From NCBI GenBank assembly GCA_029071285.1, contig JAIEAS010000288.1, forward strand, positions 1 through 6,656: a stretch of 6,656 nt of DNA, written 5' to 3'. The position numbers were made by a program, and so were the translations under genes. The notes under the pieces were generated by a model that searched no databases, was not told the origin of the DNA, and worked only from the letters and a program-made list of their open reading frames with translations. Shown here piece by piece: positions 1 to 4,749 of the stretch (its first letter is position 1; each line of letters begins with the position of its first letter). This DNA comes from Clostridia bacterium. Its GTDB lineage: Bacteria > Bacillota > Clostridia > Christensenellales > Borkfalkiaceae.

Positions 1-116
1 GTATGTTTATCGCCCTGGCGTTCTGGTATCTGCATATAAGAAAATTCCCCAAAAAGAAGCCCGAACCCGAGCCCGATAACCGTGCGAGAGCAACTGATAT
101 AACTACTGAACAATAA
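1..116 (+). CDS. C-terminal end of an unrecognised membrane protein (5' partial)
   Basis: The frame that starts at base 3 stays open through 37 codons and stops with TAA at 114-116. The gene enters from the left, so its start is not visible; an ATG at 3-5 lies in frame, but nothing shows that it is the initiator. The visible peptide begins with a hydrophobic stretch (FIALAFWYL) that looks like the end of a transmembrane helix. A basic juxtamembrane segment (IRKFPKKK) follows, then a proline/glutamate run (PEPEPD) and a polar tail. The positive-inside rule suggests the tail is cytoplasmic. The arrangement resembles the C-terminus of the Lgt-family protein encoded at 1093-2001, which also ends in a helix and a P/E-rich tail, but that is too little to assign a family. 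Function unknown. Confidence 0.6.
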   Translation, partial: MFIALAFWYLHIRKFPKKKPEPEPDNRARATDITTEQ

Positions 117-126
117 TTATAAAATA

Positions 127-155
127 AGCCGCCCGACTGTTCCCGTCGGGCGGCT
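127..155 (+). terminator. GC-rich hairpin after the first gene, possible terminator
   Basis: A perfect 11-bp stem (127-137 with 145-155) closes a 7-nt loop, 10 nt after the stop codon at 116. A U-tract does not follow directly; the next T-run is at about 174-179. As a + strand intrinsic terminator it is therefore imperfect. On the minus strand the hairpin would be followed by a U-richer stretch (the complement of the A/T-rich 112-126), but no minus-strand gene ends here. It most likely ends or attenuates the upstream transcript and insulates the promoter at 162-190. Confidence 0.55.
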
Positions 156-161
156 ATCGGT

Positions 162-190
162 TTGACTATCAGCTTTTTTAGTGCTAAACT
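162..190 (+). promoter_or_regulatory. Sigma-A-type promoter for the YczE-like gene
   Basis: TTGACT (162-167) and TAAACT (185-190) are separated by exactly 17 nt. A TG at 182-183, one base before the -10 hexamer, gives an extended -10. The predicted start of transcription at about 197 leaves a short leader that just contains the ribosome-binding site AGAGG (201-205) before ATG 214. Pattern match only, but both boxes, the spacing and the position fit. Confidence 0.6.
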
Positions 191-213
191 ACCTGTTGAA
201 AGAGGCGAATTAA

Positions 214-1011
214 ATGGAAGAAGATAAAGAAGAATCAAAAGCAGAAGAAGAGAGCGAAACTGCGGCTGCGGCGGATACGCAGATAAGCGCGGAAGGAGTG
301 CAGACCGCAAAGCGGCGCGTCAGTAAAGAGACCGTTATCGAATACGTTAAAAGATACGCGTTTTTAACCGTCGGACTTATAATAATGGCGTTCGGCGTTG
401 CGTTTTCAAAAAAGGCGGCGCTGGGGGCTTCGCCCATATCGAGCATACCCTTCGTGTTAAAGCCTGTCGCGGGGCTTGATATAGGCATATCGACAACGAT
501 AGTAAACGCTTTAATAGTTTTGTTGCAGATTATAATTCTGCGCAAAAAATTCAAATGGATAAACCTTTTGCAGATTACCGTGTGTGCGGTTTTCGGCTAT
601 ATCTGCCAGTTTGCCGAGTGGTGCCTCGGCGGAATTGTATTGCCGACGGGACTTTCTGCGGCGCTGTCGTGGCAGAATTGGCTTATCTGCATCGCGGGCA
701 TAGTTTTAGTCGCGTTCGGCGTGAGTATGGAAGTCACGGCGAGCGTTATGACCCTTGCGGGCGAAGGCTTGGCGCTTGCGCTCTGTCAGGTGCAGAACAA
801 GATTACGTTCAGGTTTATGAAGGTAATCGTGGACGTGACTCTGGTACTGATTTCGGTTGCGCTTTCGTTTATCTTCCTTAAAACTCTGTATACCGACAGC
901 GTATACTTCGGCACGGCTGCCGCCGCCGTCTGCGTGGGGCTGATTGCGGGGTTGTTTAACAGATTTATGAAACCGCTCGGCGATAAAATTTTCGTCTGTA
1001 AAAAACAGTAA
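214..1011 (+). CDS. YczE/YitT-like integral membrane protein (DUF6198 type)
   Basis: The 265-residue protein starts with a charged, probably disordered tail of about 40 residues: glutamate-rich (residues 2-15), then alanine-rich, then basic (about 33-47). About six hydrophobic segments follow, near residues 48-66, 90-109, 116-135, 157-175, 203-222 and 231-248. The segment with GASPISSIPF (71-80), a following TIVN, and LLQI before the third helix is what I recognise from the YczE/DUF6198 group of Bacillota membrane proteins, whose biochemical role is not established. A transport or membrane-associated function is inference. The start at 214 is supported by AGAGG eight bases upstream and by the absence of another Met before the first helix. 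It has its own promoter (162-190) and is followed by a separate promoter for the next gene, so it may be monocistronic. I see no clear terminator after it. Confidence 0.75.
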   Translation: MEEDKEESKAEEESETAAAADTQISAEGVQTAKRRVSKETVIEYVKRYAFLTVGLIIMAFGVAFSKKAALGASPISSIPFVLKPVAGLDIGISTTIVNALIVLLQIIILRKKFKWINLLQITVCAVFGYICQFAEWCLGGIVLPTGLSAALSWQNWLICIAGIVLVAFGVSMEVTASVMTLAGEGLALALCQVQNKITFRFMKVIVDVTLVLISVALSFIFLKTLYTDSVYFGTAAAAVCVGLIAGLFNRFMKPLGDKIFVCKKQ

Positions 1012-1033
1012 AATCACACTGTCCGTCAACGGC

Positions 1034-1062
1034 TTGACTTACCGTATATTTTATAGTAAAAT
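1034..1062 (+). promoter_or_regulatory. Sigma-A-type promoter for the Lgt-family gene
   Basis: TTGACT (1034-1039), a 17-nt spacer and TAAAAT (1057-1062) make a strong vegetative-type promoter. Transcription would start near 1069, leaving a leader of about 24 nt with AAAGG (1081-1085) before ATG 1093. The -35 box overlaps a small perfect inverted repeat, GTCAA-CGGC-TTGAC (1025-1038), which could be an operator or chance. The 81-base gap 1012-1092 holds nothing else I can support. Confidence 0.65.
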
Positions 1063-1092
1063 GAAGACAGTAAATTTATAAAAGGTATTGAA

Positions 1093-2001
1093 ATGTATCC
1101 TCAACCTATATTTAAAATTTTCGGCAGAGGCGTATATCTCTACGGAATATGCCTTGCGGTCGGAATAATACTTTGTTTTCTTTTTCTGTATTTCACGATG
1201 AAAAAGAAAAAGTTCAACGACGCTTCCGCCGACCTTATTATTTTCGTCGGAATTTTTGGCACGGCGTTCGGAATTTTCGCCGCTATGCTGTTCCAGTCGG
1301 TATACAACTATATCGCAAATCCCTCGGGCGGTTTCCATCTCAGCGGAATGACCTTTATCGGCGGACTTATCGGCGGCGTCGTAAGCTTCCTCGGCATATA
1401 TAATCTTTATATATACGTCGTTCATCCCAGAACGAAATACAAGTGGTTAAAGCCCGAATTCAACGCAACTTTAACCGACGCGCTTCCGTTTATACCCATT
1501 GCAATCTGTATTGCGCACGCGTTCGGACGTCTCGGCTGTTTTTGTGGCGGCTGCTGCTACGGCAAGCCAGACCCCGATTTCGGCTTGACCTGCGCGGACG
1601 GTTTCAGCAACCTTTTGGGAATGAACGTATCCGACGTGAAGGTTGTGCCGCTGCAGCTGTTTGAAATGGCTTTCCTGCTTGCGCTTGCGGGACTGATGGC
1701 GTTTTTGTATTTCAGATATAAATTCAATTATAACTTCGGGCTCTACGCCGTTGCCTACGGCATTTGGAGATTCGTAATCGAGTTTTACCGCGGCGACGAC
1801 AGAGGCGCGTTTGCGGGCACGGCGATAACTCCTTCGCAGTTCTGGTGCATATTTATGGTGATATTCGGCATAGGCTATATCTTCCTGCAAAAGTACTGGC
1901 TTGCTAAGCAGATGAAGCACCCCGAGCTTCCTAAAACCGAACCCGAAAAACCTCAGGAAGTTGAGCAACAACCCGAACCCACCTGGGAAAAGGTAGACTA
2001 A
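1093..2001 (+). CDS. Prolipoprotein diacylglyceryl transferase family protein (Lgt-like, cysteine-rich motif variant)
   Basis: Canonical Lgt moves diacylglycerol from phosphatidylglycerol to the lipobox cysteine of prolipoproteins in the membrane. This 302-residue protein has the family landmarks in order: an N-terminal YG (17-18) at the first helix, a GGLIGG turn (90-95), GRLGCF...GCCYG (145-157), VPLQLFE (185-191), YGIWRFVIEFYRG (222-234) and about seven hydrophobic segments. Compared with E. coli Lgt (numbering from memory), the arginine of the GR motif (R146 for R143), the last glycine (G157 for G154) and the R/E pair (R226, E230 for R239, E243) are kept. The positions of H103, N146 and E151 hold I89, C149 and C154. 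Cysteine versions of this motif occur in Lgt-annotated proteins of Clostridia, so this is a subfamily rather than a damaged gene. Whether it modifies prolipoproteins is uncertain, so I give no symbol. It ends in a P/E-rich tail (about 276-302) not needed by canonical Lgt. It has its own promoter and terminator. Confidence 0.8.
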   Translation: MYPQPIFKIFGRGVYLYGICLAVGIILCFLFLYFTMKKKKFNDASADLIIFVGIFGTAFGIFAAMLFQSVYNYIANPSGGFHLSGMTFIGGLIGGVVSFLGIYNLYIYVVHPRTKYKWLKPEFNATLTDALPFIPIAICIAHAFGRLGCFCGGCCYGKPDPDFGLTCADGFSNLLGMNVSDVKVVPLQLFEMAFLLALAGLMAFLYFRYKFNYNFGLYAVAYGIWRFVIEFYRGDDRGAFAGTAITPSQFWCIFMVIFGIGYIFLQKYWLAKQMKHPELPKTEPEKPQEVEQQPEPTWEKVD

Positions 2002-2008
2002 AAATACT

Positions 2009-2040
2009 ACGGCGCGGAGCATACCGCGCCGTTATTTTTT
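2009..2040 (+). terminator. Rho-independent terminator after the Lgt-family gene
   Basis: A perfect 9-bp GC-rich stem (2009-2017 with 2024-2032) with a 6-nt loop is followed at once by a T-rich run TATTTTTT (2033-2040). It begins 8 nt after the stop codon. This is a textbook intrinsic terminator for the upstream transcript. The A-run on its left side (2000-2004) could give it some activity in the other direction, but no minus-strand gene is visible. Confidence 0.9.
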
Positions 2041-2060
2041 AAATAACATGGAGAAGAGCA

Positions 2061-2699
2061 ATGAGTGAAATCCACAGGATAAAGTGCGGAAACGGTAATT
2101 GTTATATCGTTGAAAACGGCGCGGACGCAATACTCGTCGATACGGGGAAAAAGGAATATATAAATAAGGTTACCGAGGCTTGCAAAGCTTACCGTATAAG
2201 GCTGATAGTTCTGACGCACGCGCATTTTGACCACGCGGAAAACGCGGCGCGGTTGTCCGATATCTTTGGCGTTCCCGTCGGAATGAACGAAAGGGACTGC
2301 AATCTGATTAAATCGAATACAAACCAGGAGCTTACCGCCGAAAGTTTGCCGGGGAAGATAGTTTTGTCGGTTTCGCTAAAAGATTTTTCAAGGCGGGCTA
2401 TGCGGGAATTTACGCCCGCCGTAACCTTGAACGACGGCGACAGTTTGACAGATTACGGAATTAATGCAAAGGTTATATCGCTGCCGGGACACACGGACGG
2501 TTCAATCGGAATCGACGTAGAAAACAGGCATCTGATAGTCGGCGATGCGTTGATGAATATGTTTTATCCGACGGTATCGATGCTTTACCATAATAAAAAG
2601 GAAATGCTTGAAAGCGCAAAAAAAATCAGCGCGCTCGGCGGCAGGACGATTTATTTCGGACACGGCAAACCCGTGCCGAACAGGAAATGGATAAAATAA
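2061..2699 (+). CDS. Metallo-beta-lactamase fold hydrolase (glyoxalase II-like)
   Basis: The 212-residue protein is a single metallo-beta-lactamase domain. A beta-strand ends in LVDTG (25-29), and the metal-binding signature THAHFDH spans 52-58 (H53, H55, D57, H58). Further ligands are H144 in LPGHTDGS, D162 in VGDAL and H201 in GHGKPV, so a full di-metal site is present, probably zinc. The GHTDGS block and compact size match small MBL hydrolases often annotated as hydroxyacylglutathione hydrolase-like. The actual substrate cannot be read from the sequence, and many relatives are not glyoxalases. There is no signal peptide, so it is likely cytoplasmic. ATG 2061 is preceded by GGAG (2050-2053) at a 7-nt spacing; the ATG at 2048 is out of frame. 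It sits 20 bases past a strong terminator, and I found no convincing promoter, so how it is transcribed is unclear. Confidence 0.85.
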   Translation: MSEIHRIKCGNGNCYIVENGADAILVDTGKKEYINKVTEACKAYRIRLIVLTHAHFDHAENAARLSDIFGVPVGMNERDCNLIKSNTNQELTAESLPGKIVLSVSLKDFSRRAMREFTPAVTLNDGDSLTDYGINAKVISLPGHTDGSIGIDVENRHLIVGDALMNMFYPTVSMLYHNKKEMLESAKKISALGGRTIYFGHGKPVPNRKWIK

Positions 2700-2725
2700 A
2701 ATTTTTTCTGTCATTCATTTTACGC

Positions 2726-2754
2726 GCATAACTTCGGGCTGTTTTCACATACTT
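2726..2754 (+). promoter_or_regulatory. Possible sigma-G/sigma-F-type forespore promoter for spoVT
   Basis: GCATA (2726-2730), a 17-nt spacer and CATACTT (2748-2754) resemble the B. subtilis forespore consensus (about gHATR, 17-18 nt, CATnHTA, as I recall it), with one mismatch at the last base. spoVT is a sigma-G-dependent gene in B. subtilis, so type and place agree. The 90-base gap 2700-2789 has no obvious vegetative promoter. Pattern match only. Confidence 0.45.
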
Positions 2755-2789
2755 TTTGTAAGCGTTTTTGCGATAATTTAAGGAGAAGT

Positions 2790-3335
2790 ATGAAAGCAAC
2801 AGGAATAGTAAGAAGAATAGACGAATTGGGCAGAGTGGTAATTCCCAAGGAAATACGCAGCACGCTGCGCTTAAAGTCGGGCGACCCGCTGGAAATTTTT
2901 ACCGACCGCGACGAGCTTATGCTGAAAAAATATTCGCCGATAGCCTCGCTTGAAAAGTTTTCCGAGGGTACGGCAAAATCTCTGAGCGATTTATCGGGAC
3001 ATATAGCGGTAATCTGCGACACGGACGAAGTTATCCACGCCTCTGGCAGAGGACAGCGTTCGTTCGGCGGTAAAAGCCTTTCGGATAAAATGGAAAAGAT
3101 TTTGCGCGACAGAAAGTCTTATATAGCAAACCTTTCCGAGGGCGGCGATATGGTGCCCATAACCTCTGCCGACGACAGCGAAATAACGGCGCAGATAATT
3201 GTGCCTATCGTCTGCAACGGCGACTGTCTGGGCGCGGTGGCGCTGGTTTCCTGCGAGCAGGGCGCAAAAATAGAGGCGGGCGCGTGCAAGCTTGCGCAGC
3301 TTTCCGCAACCATACTTGCAAACCAGTTCGAGTAA
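2790..3335 (+). CDS. spoVT: Stage V sporulation protein T, AbrB-family transcriptional regulator
   Basis: SpoVT is a DNA-binding regulator that adjusts sigma-G-dependent genes in the forespore and affects spore coat/cortex quality and germination. The 181-residue product has the usual length (about 178 in B. subtilis) and two domains. An N-terminal SpoVT-AbrB swapped-hairpin domain (about 1-50) is nearly identical in its start to B. subtilis SpoVT: MKATGIVRRIDELGRVVIPK, then EIRSTLR and GDPLEIF. A C-terminal GAF-like sensory domain follows (about 55-178), with the conserved ICD (75-77), PIVCNGD (139-145) and GAV (148-150) blocks. AAGGAG (2780-2785) precedes ATG 2790 at a short spacing of 4 nt. 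It heads the cluster that continues with a SpoVB-like flippase and YabN/MazG, the same order as in Bacillus. A forespore-type promoter lies just upstream. Recognition is very secure; the signal bound by the GAF domain is unknown. Confidence 0.96.
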   Translation: MKATGIVRRIDELGRVVIPKEIRSTLRLKSGDPLEIFTDRDELMLKKYSPIASLEKFSEGTAKSLSDLSGHIAVICDTDEVIHASGRGQRSFGGKSLSDKMEKILRDRKSYIANLSEGGDMVPITSADDSEITAQIIVPIVCNGDCLGAVALVSCEQGAKIEAGACKLAQLSATILANQFE

Positions 3336-3354
3336 TCTTTTTGAGTAACTTAAC

Positions 3355-3377
3355 GCCCCGAAACAATTCGGGGCTTT
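3355..3377 (+). terminator. Hairpin between spoVT and the flippase gene: weak terminator or attenuator
   Basis: A perfect 8-bp stem (GCCCCGAA, 3355-3362, with TTCGGGGC, 3367-3374) closes an ACAA tetraloop, 19 nt after the spoVT stop. Only a short CTTT follows, so termination would be partial. Its right arm ends 7 nt before the flippase ATG at 3382, where a ribosome would sit, so the same hairpin could also limit translation initiation of the next gene. Confidence 0.6.
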
Positions 3378-3381
3378 ACAT

Positions 3382-4749
3382 ATGTTTTCAAAAAAGCAGT
3401 CTTTTATAAAGGGCGCGATAATAATTTCTTTCGGCGGCTTCGTTTCAAAGATTTTAGGCGCGGTTTACAGAATACCTTTGACCGCGTTTTTAGGCGGCGA
3501 GGGAATGGGTATTTACCAGATGGTGTATCCACTGTACTGCATACTTTTGACGGTTTCCGCCTCGGGCATACCTACGGGAATTGCAAGGCTGATATCCTCG
3601 GGCAGCGGTTCGGGCGCGGAGAGGCAGGCTTTCAGACTGTACGGCGCGATAGGAATTATAGGCACCCTTTTAATGTACCTACTTTCCGCACCGCTTGCGG
3701 CAATTCAGGGCGAGAGCGCGATAAATTTATGCTGCGTAATGCTGTGTCCCTCGGTATTTTTCGTGTCCGTGCTGTCGGTCGTGCGCGGTTATTTTCAGGG
3801 CAGGGGAAATATGTATCCCACGGCAATTACCGAAATTTCCGAGCAGGTGATAAAGGTTGCAATCGGCTGCGGGCTTGCATATTATTTCCGGAGCAATATG
3901 CCCCTCGCCGTGGCTTCGACGCTGTTTGCCGTAACCGTGAGCGAGGTGATTTCAACGGTAATTGCCGTCGCGTGGTATATGAAAAGCCGCGCGCGCGGGC
4001 CTTTGTTTAAGGTTGCGCCCGCGCCCTATTCCGCGATAATAAAATACACGATACCACTGACTTTGACGGCGATTGCAATGCCCGCGAGTCAGCTTCTGGA
4101 AAGCATAGTCGCGGTTCGGCTTTTAAAAGAATTTGCCGACAATGCGACGGCTTTATACGGCATTTTTTCCGGCTGTGCGGTTACGATAATAAATCTGCCC
4201 GTATCCGTAACCTACGGACTTGCGGCGGCAAGCGTTCCTCAGATAACGCCGCTTGCCGAGCAGGGCGATATCGACGGCGCGAAGGCAAAGGCGTATAAAT
4301 CCATTTTAATAACCCTTGCAATTTCACTGCCCGCGGCAATCGGTCTGTTCGCGTTTGCGCCCCTTGCGGTAAAGCTCATTTTCTCGTCGCTTGCGGGGGA
4401 TGAAAAAACCCTGCTCATTCGCCTCGTGCGCATTATGGCGGTGAACGCGGTAACGCTTTCACTCGTTCAGACCTCGTCCGCGTGCCTGACTTCTTTGGGC
4501 AGACCTATAAAGAGCACGGTAACCCAGTGGACCACCTGTATTCTGCGCGTGGGAATTACAGCCCTTTTAATCAAGCTTACAAACCTTTCTATTGCGGGCG
4601 CGGCAATTGCTGCAAACTGCAGTTATTTGGTTGCGGCTTTGATAAATATCTGGTATATTAGTAGGGAAAAAAGCGGCAGAGGTGCAACTTATGAAAATAA
4701 CCTTGATAGGCTTGGGCACGGACCGGTACGGGCTGACGAAGGGCGGTGA
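3382..4749 (+). CDS. SpoVB/YabM-like polysaccharide flippase (MOP superfamily)
   Basis: Members of this family (SpoVB, YabM, MurJ-like and Wzx-like proteins) flip lipid-linked oligosaccharides across the cytoplasmic membrane; SpoVB is needed for spore cortex synthesis. The 455-residue polytopic protein has about 12 hydrophobic segments. It starts with the family pattern KGAIIISFGGFVSKILGAVYR (10-30, with single differences from Bacillus) and GxGxYQM (40-47). It contains the typical RGYFQGRGNMYPTAITEISE block (about 137-156). Position after spoVT and before yabN points to YabM, whose exact substrate is not settled. It is shorter than YabM/SpoVB (about 520-530 residues), apparently lacking the last one or two helices. 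Its final 19 codons overlap mazG in another frame. No in-frame start lies upstream of ATG 3382 before the stop at 3346-3348. There is no clear Shine-Dalgarno site, and a hairpin lies just before the start. Family call is firm; the SpoVB versus YabM assignment is less so. Confidence 0.9.
   Translation: MFSKKQSFIKGAIIISFGGFVSKILGAVYRIPLTAFLGGEGMGIYQMVYPLYCILLTVSASGIPTGIARLISSGSGSGAERQAFRLYGAIGIIGTLLMYLLSAPLAAIQGESAINLCCVMLCPSVFFVSVLSVVRGYFQGRGNMYPTAITEISEQVIKVAIGCGLAYYFRSNMPLAVASTLFAVTVSEVISTVIAVAWYMKSRARGPLFKVAPAPYSAIIKYTIPLTLTAIAMPASQLLESIVAVRLLKEFADNATALYGIFSGCAVTIINLPVSVTYGLAAASVPQITPLAEQGDIDGAKAKAYKSILITLAISLPAAIGLFAFAPLAVKLIFSSLAGDEKTLLIRLVRIMAVNAVTLSLVQTSSACLTSLGRPIKSTVTQWTTCILRVGITALLIKLTNLSIAGAAIAANCSYLVAALINIWYISREKSGRGATYENNLDRLGHGPVRADEGR
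4678..4682 (+). promoter_or_regulatory. Ribosome-binding site that selects the mazG start
   Basis: AGAGG lies 8 nt before ATG 4691. An in-frame GTG at 4682-4684 would give three extra residues but overlaps this site and has no properly spaced site of its own. The protein family also starts directly with the strand K-I-T-L-I-G-L-G, so ATG 4691 is preferred. The site lies inside the 3' part of the flippase gene. Confidence 0.65.

Noticed and set aside
58..77. Short tandem cccga-type repeat
   Set aside because: It is just the codons of a PEPEPD run in the partial protein; it is too short and irregular for a repeat element.
210..554. Minus-strand open frame of 114 codons opposite the YczE-like gene
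   Set aside because: It is antisense to the membrane protein and low in complexity where it mirrors the Glu/Ala-rich tail; no family is recognisable and no promoter is visible.
1471..2022. Minus-strand open frame of 183 codons opposite the Lgt-family gene
   Set aside because: It lies wholly opposite a gene with strong family motifs and shows no recognisable domain. Long antisense frames are expected with this codon bias.
2655..2680. Hairpin of about 10 bp with one bulge at the end of the MBL gene, followed at distance by a T-run at 2702-2707
   Set aside because: The T-run begins over 20 nt after the stem, too far for an intrinsic terminator, and the bases encode the conserved GHGKPVP motif, which explains them.
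2772..2777. GATAAT as a vegetative -10 box for spoVT
   Set aside because: Transcription would start inside the ribosome-binding site at 2780-2785, and no -35 box lies about 17 nt upstream.
4682..4690. GTG 4682 as the mazG start
   Set aside because: It overlaps the AGAGG site that is well spaced for ATG 4691, and the three extra residues do not belong to the family's N-terminus.
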